Below are positions 56,830-64,000 of a stretch of DNA of 64,000 nucleotides, in pieces. The stretch lies in the NCBI GenBank assembly GCA_905221035.1, contig CAJNBP010000003.1:62001-126000 (forward strand), read 5' to 3'. Each line of letters starts with the position of its first letter. The stretch's first letter is position 1. The DNA is from a bacterium (lineage in GTDB: Bacteria; Bacillota; Bacilli; Lactobacillales; Streptococcaceae). The notes under the pieces were generated by a model that saw only the letters and a program-made list of their open reading frames with translations, did not search any database and was not told the DNA's origin. The translations under genes and the position numbers were made by a program.

Positions 56830-57689
56830 GTCTGAACAGCTCCTTTCTCTTCTAATCTTTCTGCTAGTTCTTGTGCTTGTGTCAAATTGTCTGCCAAGGC
56901 TATGATACAGCCTCCAAGCCCACCACCGCTTATCTTGGCACCCAGAGCACCATGGTTAAGAGCCGTTTCAACGAGGGAGTCTGCCTCAGGGCTACTAACA
57001 CCAATTTCTTTTAAGTGTAAATGCGCTTGACTGAGGATTTGCCCCAGTCCTTCAGCATCTTTTCGTGAAATCGCATCCTCTGCCTGCTGGGTCAATTCTC
57101 CCAAGGCATGTAAAAACGGTAGGGCAGCCTTGCCCTTACTTTGAACTACTTGGATTGCTTCACGAGTATGGCCATAAACGCCTGTATCTGCAATCACCAA
57201 ATAGGCAGATAGATTCATCTCAAGCTCTGTAAATCCTACGTTCTTGATAAAGCGAATAGGTTGGTCACTGAGACAGGTCTTAGCATCCAAACCACTAGGA
57301 TTCATATGGGCAATCATCTCAGCCCGATTGACCAAGATTTCCAATACATCATGAGGCAGGTCTGCCTGATAGTAGTCAAAAACCGCACGAATAGCCGCTA
57401 TGCTGATAGCAGCTGACGAACCCATGCCCCGTTTTTCAGGGATAGCCGAGTCAATCTCACAGCGAATACAGGCTTCTTTGATATCCAAATACTCCAGCGA
57501 AGCATAAACTGCCATGGACAAGGTATCCTCCTCATAGAGACGCCAAGGACTCGCTGCAGGAACTACTTTACAAGTCACCTCCACCTCCAAAAGAGGCAGG
57601 GAAATGGCAGGATACCCGTAAACGACCGCATGCTCCCCTATTAAAATTATTTTACTATGTGCCTGACCGACACCCACTTTTTTTGTCAT
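56811..57689 (-). CDS. mvk: Mevalonate kinase
   Basis: First kinase of the pathway; the pneumococcal enzyme is feedback-inhibited by diphosphomevalonate. The 292 residues show KIILIGEHAVVYGYPAI (about 13-29), the ATP loop PEKRGMGSSAAISIAAIR (about 89-106) and GAKISGGGLGGCIIAL (about 253-268). First gene of mvk-mvaD-mvaK2-fni. A small hairpin lies in its leader (57705-57721), followed by AAAGGA before the ATG. HMG-CoA synthase and reductase genes are not in this window. Confidence 0.95.
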   Translation of the reverse strand: MTKKVGVGQAHSKIILIGEHAVVYGYPAISLPLLEVEVTCKVVPAASPWRLYEEDTLSMAVYASLEYLDIKEACIRCEIDSAIPEKRGMGSSAAISIAAIRAVFDYYQADLPHDVLEILVNRAEMIAHMNPSGLDAKTCLSDQPIRFIKNVGFTELEMNLSAYLVIADTGVYGHTREAIQVVQSKGKAALPFLHALGELTQQAEDAISRKDAEGLGQILSQAHLHLKEIGVSSPEADSLVETALNHGALGAKISGGGLGGCIIALADNLTQAQELAERLEEKGAVQTWIESL

Positions 57690-57704
57690 GTTATCCTTTT
57701 AGCT

Positions 57705-57721
57705 AGACGGAAAGACCGTCT
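57705..57721 (-). other. Hairpin in the mvk leader
   Basis: AGACGG and CCGTCT arms with loop TCTTT, ending about 15 nt before the mvk start. No U-tract. Function unknown. Confidence 0.45.
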
Positions 57722-57773
57722 CATTTTTCATACAAGTATTGATTCTCTCCTATCTATTTTATTATATTTTCAC

Positions 57774-57804
57774 AAAAAAAGCGATTGTTTCCATTCACAA
57801 TCGC
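57774..57804 (-). terminator. Terminator of the CbpC/CbpJ-like gene
   Basis: GCGATTGT and ACAATCGC form an 8-bp stem with an 8-nt loop, then seven U residues on the minus strand. Confidence 0.82.
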
Positions 57805-57812
57805 TTCTTTCA

Positions 57813-58754
57813 CTATTGGACCCATTCGCCATTATAATTGACAGAATAGCCATCTACGGTCGTATTCACTGCCAAGGCACCTGAGCTATAAGCATAGTAC
57901 CATTTACTACCGACCTGGAACCAACCAGTGACCATAGATCCTGATGAACGAAGATAGTACCACTTGTTGCCAAGGTATTGCCAGCCTGTTTTCATATCTC
58001 CATTTGACTGGTCTAAATAATACCAAGTTGAGCCTTCCTGATACCAGCCAGTTGTCATAGCTCCTGAGGAACGGAGGTAGTACCACTTATTGCCAAGTTG
58101 CTTCCAACCAGTTTGCATGATACCAGTTTCTGAATCTAGATAGTACCAAGTTGAATTATCATTGGTCCAGCCACGCACTAGCTCCCCAACCGTCAAACTG
58201 TCGATACGAGCATCGAAGCTACCATCCTCCTGTAAATAATACCAATGCCCTTCGTCAGAAATCCAACCAGTTTTTAAAGTGTGATAGCTACGCTGATCTT
58301 CAAAATAATAGACTCGTTTCTCTGCTGGACTATCATATTGTTCCCCATGATGTTTGTTGGTATTTGCAGCAGTTTTTGCTTCTAAAACTTGCTTACCAAC
58401 AAATTCTTGTAGTACCCCATCTTGATTAAAGTAATACCATCTTGGCATTGGCATAGATTCTAATCTTAAACCATTTGGGTAAGGACCAATTGTACTACCT
58501 TTAGATGGAAACGGGATATATTGCCATCCAACAACCATCTCTCCTGATACATGATCAAAATAATAGTACTTGCCATCAATCACTCGCCAAGCCTTTTCTT
58601 TGATGTCCCCCTTCTTGTAGTAGGTTCTACCATTTTCTTGGACAAATTTCCAACCTTCTGAATCAGCATCATTCGCCAATACTGCACTTGTTGCCAGTAA
58701 GCTAAAGAAAAAGACTGCTAATGCGATTGGCATCAATTTTTTTACTATTTTCAT
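57813..58754 (-). CDS. Choline-binding protein, CbpC/CbpJ-like
   Basis: A 313-residue secreted protein made almost only of choline-binding repeats. Signal peptide about 1-27 (cleaved after VLA). Residues about 33-165 are degenerate repeats (NGRTYYKKGD, GKYYYFDHVSG, RVYYFEDQRSYHTLKTGW), then five canonical repeats (GWKQLGNKWYYLRSSGAM type, about 190-295) and the usual tail NTTVDGYSVNYNGEWVQ. The layout and neighbours (gnd-ritR) fit pneumococcal cbpC/cbpJ. It has no enzymatic domain; roles in adhesion or immune evasion are known for relatives only. Own strong promoter and terminator. Confidence 0.9.
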   Translation of the reverse strand: MKIVKKLMPIALAVFFFSLLATSAVLANDADSEGWKFVQENGRTYYKKGDIKEKAWRVIDGKYYYFDHVSGEMVVGWQYIPFPSKGSTIGPYPNGLRLESMPMPRWYYFNQDGVLQEFVGKQVLEAKTAANTNKHHGEQYDSPAEKRVYYFEDQRSYHTLKTGWISDEGHWYYLQEDGSFDARIDSLTVGELVRGWTNDNSTWYYLDSETGIMQTGWKQLGNKWYYLRSSGAMTTGWYQEGSTWYYLDQSNGDMKTGWQYLGNKWYYLRSSGSMVTGWFQVGSKWYYAYSSGALAVNTTVDGYSVNYNGEWVQ

Positions 58755-58775
58755 TAGAAGTATCCTCCATAACTG

Positions 58776-58804
58776 ATTTTAGCAAATACAAAACCGTATG
58801 TCAA
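58776..58804 (-). promoter_or_regulatory. Promoter of the CbpC/CbpJ-like gene
   Basis: TTGACA (58799-58804), 17-nt spacer, TAAAAT (58776-58781) with TGC before the -10: near-consensus with extended -10. GGAGG follows before the ATG. Confidence 0.85.
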
Positions 58805-58823
58805 CATATAAAAAAGCTTAGAT

Positions 58824-58854
58824 AAAAAGCAGTTACATAACTGCAACTGCTTTT
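58824..58854 (-). terminator. gnd-ritR terminator
   Basis: AAAAGCAGTT and AACTGCTTTT form a 10-bp stem with a 10-nt loop and U-tract; it abuts the ritR stop codon. Confidence 0.82.
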
Positions 58855-59544
58855 CTATTCTTGCATGGTGTAACCGACACCACGAACGGTTTTAATGTAG
58901 CTTTTTTGACCTTTTACATCAAGCTTGCTACGTAGATAACGGATATAGACATCCACGATATTGGTTTCGGTCGCACTTTCATACTTCCAGACACTTTCCA
59001 ACAACTGCTCACGAGTCAGAACTTTCTTGCTTCCCATAAGAGTAGCCAAAAGATCATACTCACGACGAGTCAGAGCAATCATCTCCTCGCCACGATAAAC
59101 AGTATGATGTTCTACATCCATACGCAGATTGCGGTAAGACGTTGGAACCTTCATCTGACTACAGTGTTGGTCGATAAAATCCCGACCTCGGAAAATCGCT
59201 GAAATACGATCTACCAGATTATCAATGATTACTGGCTTATAGATGTAAGAAACGGCAAAGCGTTGGATTGTCTCAAGCTGGTCTTGCAATTCTTCACGAT
59301 GGTCCAAGACCATGATGATTGAAGCTGGCTTAGTCCGACTCAGCCTATCTGCAAAATCCTGGGCTGTCATATCCCCCAGTTGAGCATTCAATAAAATCAA
59401 GTCATAGTCTGTCTGAAGAGCCATGGAGAGGGCCTTTTGCCCCTCCTCAACCTGATCAACTCGGTATTGCTCTTTTTGGAGTTCCAAACTTAAAAAATGA
59501 GCTAGATTTCGTTCTTTCTCAAGTAATAAAATCCGTTTCCCCAT
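58855..59544 (-). CDS. ritR: Atypical orphan response regulator RitR
   Basis: OmpR-type regulator of iron uptake (piu) in pneumococcus. The 229 residues have a receiver domain in which the phospho-acceptor Asp is replaced by Asn53 (LLNAQLGD), and the linker cysteine Cys128 (DQHCSQM), known in RitR as the redox switch for dimerisation. The winged-helix domain (about 135-229) includes LTRREYDLLATLMG and YIRYLRSKLD. No kinase gene is adjacent. It follows gnd after 11 nt and is probably cotranscribed with it, which links it to NADPH supply. Confidence 0.94.
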   Translation of the reverse strand: MGKRILLLEKERNLAHFLSLELQKEQYRVDQVEEGQKALSMALQTDYDLILLNAQLGDMTAQDFADRLSRTKPASIIMVLDHREELQDQLETIQRFAVSYIYKPVIIDNLVDRISAIFRGRDFIDQHCSQMKVPTSYRNLRMDVEHHTVYRGEEMIALTRREYDLLATLMGSKKVLTREQLLESVWKYESATETNIVDVYIRYLRSKLDVKGQKSYIKTVRGVGYTMQE

Positions 59545-59555
59545 GGCAGACCTAC

Positions 59556-60980
59556 TTATTTTTCGTCATACCAAGAGTAGTGGAATGTTCCTTCTTTGTC
59601 TTTACGTTGGTAAGTGTGGGCACCAAAGTAATCACGTTGCGCTTGGATCAAGTTAGCTGGAAGGTCAGCTGAACGGTAGCTATCATAGTAAGTAATAGCT
59701 GCTGAGAAAGTTGGCACTGGTACACCAGCTTGAACCGCAAGAGCTACGATATCACGCACTGCTTGTTGGTACTTAGCAGTAACATCCAAGAAGTACTCAT
59801 CCAAAAGAAGGTTAGCAAGGTCTGCATCACGGTTGTAAGCATCTGTAATCTTTTGCAAGAAACGAGAACGGATGATACAACCATCACGCCAGATAGAGGC
59901 GATGTCTGCAAATGGCAAGTTCCAGTTGTTTTCTTTAGAAGCTACACGCAATTGAGCAAAACCTTGTGCGTATGAAATGATTTTTGAGAAGTAAAGGGCT
60001 TGACGGATTTTTTCAATCAACTCAGCCTTGTCTCCTTCAAATTTGAAGGCAGCTGGTTTTGGAAGAACCTTGCTAGCATGCACACGTTCTTCTTTGTAAG
60101 TAGAGATGTAACGTGCAAATACTGACTCAGTGATGAGTGACAATGGCACACCAAGGTCAAGTGATGATTGGCTAGTCCATTTACCAGTTCCCTTGTTACC
60201 TGCAGCATCAAGGATGTAGTCTACGATTGGTCCGTCTTGGTCTTCATCGTCTTTACGGCTCAAGATATCAGCTGTGATTTCGATCAAGTAGCTGTCCAAT
60301 TCACCCTTGTTCCACTCAGTAAAGATTTCAGCCATATCCTCTGCAGAAAGGCCTAGCAAGTGTTGCATCAAGTCATAGCTTTCTGCGATCAATTGCATAT
60401 CACCATACTCGATACCGTTGTGAACCATTTTCACATAGTGACCAGCTCCATCAGGACCGATGTAAGTCACACATGGTTTGCCATCTTCTGGTGCTTTAGC
60501 TGAGATTTCTTCAAGAACATCTGCAACCAATTCGTAGGCTTCTTTTTGTCCACCTGGCATGATAGAAGGACCTTCAAGGGCTCCTTTTTCACCACCAGAA
60601 ACCCCAGTACCGATAAAGTTGATACCTGAGTTTGCCAATTCTTCATTACGACGGATAGTATCTTTGTAGAAAGTGTTTCCGCCATCAATCAAGATATCAC
60701 CCTTGTCAAGGTGTGGAAGAAGGGCTTGGATAGTAGCATCTGTACCAGGGCCAGCTTGAACCATAAGCATGATACGACGAGGTTTTTCGATTGAGTTTAC
60801 AAAACTTTCAACGTCATAGCTTGGTACAAAGTTCTTTTCAGGATGGCAAGCAATTACATCTTCAGTTTTTTCTTTACTACGATTGTAGATAGCAACTGTG
60901 TAACCACGAGATTCAATATTAAGGGCAAGGTTACGACCCATTACGGCCATACCTACGACACCAAAGTTAGCTTTTGTCAT
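59556..60980 (-). CDS. gnd: 6-phosphogluconate dehydrogenase (decarboxylating)
   Basis: Oxidative pentose phosphate enzyme producing NADPH and ribulose 5-phosphate. The 474 residues show the cofactor motif [20 protein letters not shown] (about 7-26), [20 protein letters not shown] (about 127-146) and [20 protein letters not shown] with the catalytic Lys near 184. Length normal. Extended -10 (TGATAAAAT, 61009-61017) precedes it. Cotranscribed with ritR. Confidence 0.97.
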   Translation of the reverse strand: MTKANFGVVGMAVMGRNLALNIESRGYTVAIYNRSKEKTEDVIACHPEKNFVPSYDVESFVNSIEKPRRIMLMVQAGPGTDATIQALLPHLDKGDILIDGGNTFYKDTIRRNEELANSGINFIGTGVSGGEKGALEGPSIMPGGQKEAYELVADVLEEISAKAPEDGKPCVTYIGPDGAGHYVKMVHNGIEYGDMQLIAESYDLMQHLLGLSAEDMAEIFTEWNKGELDSYLIEITADILSRKDDEDQDGPIVDYILDAAGNKGTGKWTSQSSLDLGVPLSLITESVFARYISTYKEERVHASKVLPKPAAFKFEGDKAELIEKIRQALYFSKIISYAQGFAQLRVASKENNWNLPFADIASIWRDGCIIRSRFLQKITDAYNRDADLANLLLDEYFLDVTAKYQQAVRDIVALAVQAGVPVPTFSAAITYYDSYRSADLPANLIQAQRDYFGAHTYQRKDKEGTFHYSWYDEK

Positions 60981-61008
60981 TTGACACTCCTCTTGTTTAA
61001 TTTGTTTT

Positions 61009-61017
61009 ATTTTATCA
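61009..61017 (-). promoter_or_regulatory. gnd-ritR promoter (extended -10)
   Basis: TGATAAAAT on the minus strand, about 30 nt before the gnd start; no clear -35. Confidence 0.5.
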
Positions 61018-61055
61018 TTTTTACTTTTGAAAAGAAAGAATTTTGTAACGACTGC

Positions 61056-62462
61056 TTAGTAGTCCAAGTCATCCGCATGTCCAGAACCATTTCCAACAAA
61101 GTATCCTGTCTTACAGTTAAGGGTAAAGAGATAGGTTCCGTCTGGCTTGTAGAGGTTGTAATAACCATTTCCATTAACGATATTGACACGTTCGAGGATG
61201 TATTGATTTCCAGTTATGTAGCCACGTGAACGTGAAGTCGCTAGAATTTGTTCCAAGACGCCATCCGCGAAATCCCAGGCAGAGTTATTACTATCATCAA
61301 TAGCAGACTGATTGTAGGCAACACGACTAGCACTTCTTTGAACAGAAACACCCGCACTTGATACGCCCATATTGACTTCGCTACGAGTACTTCTAGTCTC
61401 ATTTGAAGCCGGATTTGAACTACTTGGTTTTGTCTCACTTGTCGTATTTGAGCTTGCTTGACTAGAGCTTGAACTGCTAGTTTGACTTGAACTTGAGCTG
61501 GAAGCACTTGTTTGCTGGCTCTTACCTAGACTAATGGCCTTATCTAGCACTTTGTCAATCTCAGTATTCCCAGTTTTAATATCTGTAAATTTAGCATTCG
61601 ATTTAGCTTTTGCATTGGTATCCAAGACACCATCCACAATAGCTGGTTTTTCAAATTGTGCATTGACATCTTGAATGGCCTTGATTTGCGTTGCTAGACT
61701 ATCATACTTAGATTTTGCAAGCGTATGCTCACGACTACCTTCTAGCTTATCAAGCAAGGTCTTGAGTTGGCTCAACTTATCAAACTGGCTATTTTTCAAA
61801 GCTGTTTTATTGCTATCTGTATAGAAGGCATCATAAAGTGTATTAAAATCATCCACATCTGATTGATTGGCTGTAGTTGATTGAGCAGTTTGAATTTCCT
61901 TGGTCGAGCGATTCACTTGACGATAGACATAATAAGCACTGACACAGATAATCACTGATACAAGCGCCAAAGCGGTCAAAACAAAGCCTTTTTTACTTTT
62001 CTCTTCTGAGTCCTCTTGATCCAGACGAGAAAAATTCTTCTCCTCTTCCACTTCCTCAGTCATTTCTGCTAAATTTTCATCCTCTAGCACTATAGGATCC
62101 CAGTCTTTATCCTCATCGTCCAGAGGCAAGGGAGGTAAGATGTCTTCAGAAGATGGAACTTCCTCTGAAGAGGCTTCCGACTCCTCTACAGCTTCACGCA
62201 CTTCTTGAATTAAATCATCCAGACTCTGAGTTTCAACTAACTCCTCTTTTTTGTATTGGCGAGTCGCAAACTTATCTGCTTCGATTTCATCTTTGTGTTG
62301 CTTGACATACTTGTCCAAAATGGAATCTTCAGGCAAGACTCCTGCTTCCACTTCTTCATTTTTACGAATCGCTTGACCAACTGTTAACTCTTTTGCTTCA
62401 TCAAAATCAAATCGCGGTTCTTGGTTTTCTTTTTTATGACGATTCCGTCTTTTCTTACTCAT
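61056..62462 (-). CDS. mapZ: Mid-cell-anchored protein Z (MapZ/LocZ)
   Basis: Places the FtsZ ring at mid-cell in streptococci. The 468 residues have a charged cytosolic part (about 1-158), one transmembrane helix (about 159-181), an extracellular helical domain, a Ser/Thr-rich linker (about 325-365) and a C-terminal peptidoglycan-binding domain ending with [16 protein letters not shown]. Thr67 (FATRQY) and Thr78 (VETQS), the StkP phosphorylation sites known in pneumococcal MapZ, fall at exactly those numbers. It starts 12 nt after the methyltransferase gene, so both are probably one transcript. Confidence 0.95.
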   Translation of the reverse strand: MSKKRRNRHKKENQEPRFDFDEAKELTVGQAIRKNEEVEAGVLPEDSILDKYVKQHKDEIEADKFATRQYKKEELVETQSLDDLIQEVREAVEESEASSEEVPSSEDILPPLPLDDEDKDWDPIVLEDENLAEMTEEVEEEKNFSRLDQEDSEEKSKKGFVLTALALVSVIICVSAYYVYRQVNRSTKEIQTAQSTTANQSDVDDFNTLYDAFYTDSNKTALKNSQFDKLSQLKTLLDKLEGSREHTLAKSKYDSLATQIKAIQDVNAQFEKPAIVDGVLDTNAKAKSNAKFTDIKTGNTEIDKVLDKAISLGKSQQTSASSSSSSQTSSSSSSQASSNTTSETKPSSSNPASNETRSTRSEVNMGVSSAGVSVQRSASRVAYNQSAIDDSNNSAWDFADGVLEQILATSRSRGYITGNQYILERVNIVNGNGYYNLYKPDGTYLFTLNCKTGYFVGNGSGHADDLDY

Positions 62463-62474
62463 GAGTATCCCTTT

Positions 62475-63632
62475 CTATTTTAACTCTTGACGTTTAACAC
62501 GTTGACCAAAATATTGATACAGATCCACTTTCAAGGTTCCGTTGTATAACTTACGCTTCTTATCTGCTTGGCTACCGTACTTGGCCTCAAAGGCTTCATC
62601 ACTGGTTAGGATAAATTTGCTCCAAGTTTTCAGCGGTGCAAATACTTGCCCCATCTCAGCATAGAGCTTGGTAACTCCTGCATCATCTGATAAACGTTCT
62701 CCATAAGGTGGATTTGAGATAATCACACCATTAATTTTATCGGAACGTAAATCCTGCACGCGCATCTGCTTAAAGGTAATATCACCTGCAACTCCTGCAG
62801 CCTGAGCATTGGCCTTGGCAATTTCCACCATACGTGCATCAATGTCACAGCCCATGATATCCAATTCCAGTTCACGATCTACTTTCTTAGCTGCCTCTGT
62901 GCGAACTTCTTGGATCAAGCGATCGCTTACCCAGTTCCATTCCTCAAAAGCAAAAGAGCGACGTAGACCTGGAGCCATCTTTCGAGCAATCATGACTGCC
63001 TCGATACAGAAAGTTCCTGAACCACAGGTCGGATCAATCAAAGGCTTGTCTGGATACCAGTTAGAAAGTTGTAAAATAGCTGCCGCCATGTTTTCCTTGA
63101 TAGGAGCCCCACCTTTTTCAGTACGATAGCCACGTTTAAAGAGACTGGAGCCTGTCGTATCAATCATGACAGTTGCCACATCTTTCAGAATAGAGACCTC
63201 AATCTTGAACTCCGGACCAGTTTCCATCAAAGGAACACCTTCTGGGCGAGCATAGTGTTTCTGCAATTTCTTAACAACAGCTTTCTTAGAAATAGCCTGC
63301 ACACTTGGCTCATTGTGAAGCTTGGACTTAACACACTTGGCTTTTGAAATCGGGAATCGAGCTCCAAGTGGTAAATAATTTTCCCAATCTAGAGCGAAAA
63401 CTCCCTGAAACAGCTCTTCAAAAGTCTTAGCTGGGAAAGTTCCTACGATAATTTTGATACGATCTGCTGCCCGAAGCCAGAGGTTGGTTTCGATAATAGC
63501 TCTCACGTCTCCTTGAAAACGAACACGACCATTTTCAACCTGACAATCGTAGCCCAACTCTCGCACTTCACGACCAACGACAGCCTCAAGACCCGCTGCA
63601 ACAGTCGCTATTAAATTAAATTCTTTTTTCAT
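62475..63632 (-). CDS. RlmL/YpsC-like rRNA methyltransferase with THUMP domain
   Basis: Putative 23S rRNA N2-guanine methyltransferase (N-terminal half of RlmKL type). The 385 residues hold an N-terminal ferredoxin-like/THUMP RNA-binding part (about 1-160) and a Rossmann methyltransferase with PLIDPTCGSGTFCIEA (about 196-211) and the catalytic motif ISNPPYGERL (about 306-315). Target base is inferred from homologues. A 12-bp perfect palindrome (63638-63649) sits 6 nt before the ATG and no good ribosome binding site is seen. The mapZ neighbour is conserved in streptococci. Confidence 0.9.
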   Translation of the reverse strand: MKKEFNLIATVAAGLEAVVGREVRELGYDCQVENGRVRFQGDVRAIIETNLWLRAADRIKIIVGTFPAKTFEELFQGVFALDWENYLPLGARFPISKAKCVKSKLHNEPSVQAISKKAVVKKLQKHYARPEGVPLMETGPEFKIEVSILKDVATVMIDTTGSSLFKRGYRTEKGGAPIKENMAAAILQLSNWYPDKPLIDPTCGSGTFCIEAVMIARKMAPGLRRSFAFEEWNWVSDRLIQEVRTEAAKKVDRELELDIMGCDIDARMVEIAKANAQAAGVAGDITFKQMRVQDLRSDKINGVIISNPPYGERLSDDAGVTKLYAEMGQVFAPLKTWSKFILTSDEAFEAKYGSQADKKRKLYNGTLKVDLYQYFGQRVKRQELK

Positions 63633-63637
63633 TTTCA

Positions 63638-63649
63638 GTCTTATAAGAC
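63638..63649. other. Palindrome upstream of the RlmL-like gene
   Basis: GTCTTATAAGAC, 12 bp perfect, 5 nt upstream of the start codon. Could be an operator or hairpin; no evidence beyond symmetry and position. Confidence 0.4.
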
Positions 63650-63667
63650 CTTTCTATATGTCCACTT

Positions 63668-63701
63668 TAAAAAATGAGGTTGAGAAAATTTCTCAGCCCC
63701 A
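63668..63701 (-). terminator. rnpB terminator
   Basis: TGGGGCTGAGAAA pairs with TTTCTCAACCTCA (one mismatch, one G-U), followed by six U on the minus strand. Confidence 0.8.
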
Positions 63702-63702
63702 A

Positions 63703-64000
63703 CCTATATGCAATTTTCTATAAGCCATGTTTTGTTCCAGAAGTGACTAGGACCACTTCCTTCGATAATCATCTGTCTACCACTAACAGCTCTAGCTGAT
63801 AGCAGTCAGAATACTACGTTCGTTTCCGCGTACTCCATGCCCCGACCAAAATTTGGGTTGCTAGCTTGAGGGGTTTACCGCGTTCCACTCTCTCTGTTTC
63901 CAGAAAGACTCCGTCACTGTGGCACTTTCAAGCCTACTCTGACCTATCCAAGGACTTAGCCATTTCAACTGCCGTAACGATTTCTCGTCCCTAGGCTTAT
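63703..64000 (-). ncRNA. rnpB: RNase P RNA, type B (5' end beyond window)
   Basis: Catalytic RNA of RNase P, which matures tRNA 5' ends. On the minus strand the segment has GGCAGTTGAAATGG, GACGGAGTCTTTCTGGAAAC, GGAACGCGGTAAACCCCTC (the conserved GGUAAACCCC near P15), GACAGATGATTATCGAAGGA and ends ACATGGCTTATAG, in the order of Bacillus-type rnpB. The 5' part (P1-P4 with GAGGAAAGUCC) lies past the right edge. About 300 of roughly 400 nt are visible; the exact 3' end is approximate. The terminator follows directly. Confidence 0.93.

Overview
The window is a stretch of low-GC Firmicute chromosome that reads as a mitis-group Streptococcus (S. pneumoniae, S. mitis, S. pseudopneumoniae or a close relative). 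The grounds are five BOX elements, choline-binding cell-surface proteins, MapZ with its two known phospho-threonines, the redox regulator RitR with Asn53 and Cys128, a FabK/FabM/FabT-type fatty acid cluster and a complete mevalonate operon. I see no prophage, insertion sequence, CRISPR array or tRNA. Nearly everything is core genome; accessory material is limited to surface-protein genes, a small acyl-CoA dehydrogenase/AhpD-like pair and intergenic repeats.

Layout. 1-10.4 kb (minus): gmk (cut by the edge), rny, tmcAL and a methyltransferase, then a ribosome-assembly/NAD cluster (rsfS, cysteine hydrolase, yqeK, nadD, yhbY, yqeH, yqeG), corA and a small MscS channel. 10.5-13.1 kb (plus): sstT and an ArAE-type membrane protein bracketed by BOX elements. 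13.1-13.5 kb: no gene, but an array of hairpins and a direct repeat. 13.5-21.2 kb: prfC (minus), then gatCAB, a CcpA-controlled alcohol dehydrogenase, efp, a Gls24-family gene and nusB (plus). 21.4-32.1 kb (minus): the whole type II fatty acid synthesis locus fabM-fabT-fabH-acpP-fabK-fabD-fabG-fabF-accB-fabZ-accC-accD-accA. 32.3-35.5 kb (plus): aspartokinase, a DUF956 gene and T-box-controlled serS. 35.5-43.3 kb (minus): TDT transporter, acyl-CoA dehydrogenase/AhpD-like pair, a glycine-riboswitch-controlled amino acid symporter, mutS2, cvpA and zapA. 43.3-47.5 kb (plus): rnhC, lepB, recD2. 47.5-64 kb (minus): tig, two choline-binding proteins (one with an NlpC/P60 domain), liaFSR, the mevalonate operon, a CbpC/CbpJ-like protein, gnd-ritR, mapZ, an RlmL-like methyltransferase and the 3' part of rnpB.

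How the parts work together. The fab locus makes membrane acyl chains under FabT control; the mevalonate operon supplies isoprenoid units for undecaprenyl phosphate; LiaFSR senses envelope stress; choline-binding proteins, signal peptidase, MapZ and ZapA act at the wall and septum. The gmk-nusB side is dominated by RNA turnover, ribosome assembly and translation. RNA-level control is visible as a serine T-box and a single-aptamer glycine riboswitch whose expression platform can be read from the sequence.

No clearly new multi-gene system was found. The best leads are the gene-free hairpin arrays at 7.08-7.23 and 13.23-13.45 kb, BOX ends that coincide with stop codons, a probably leaderless rnhC, the acyl-CoA dehydrogenase/AhpD-like pair and a choline-anchored NlpC/P60 hydrolase. 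All names come from reading translations and motifs by eye; no database search was run.
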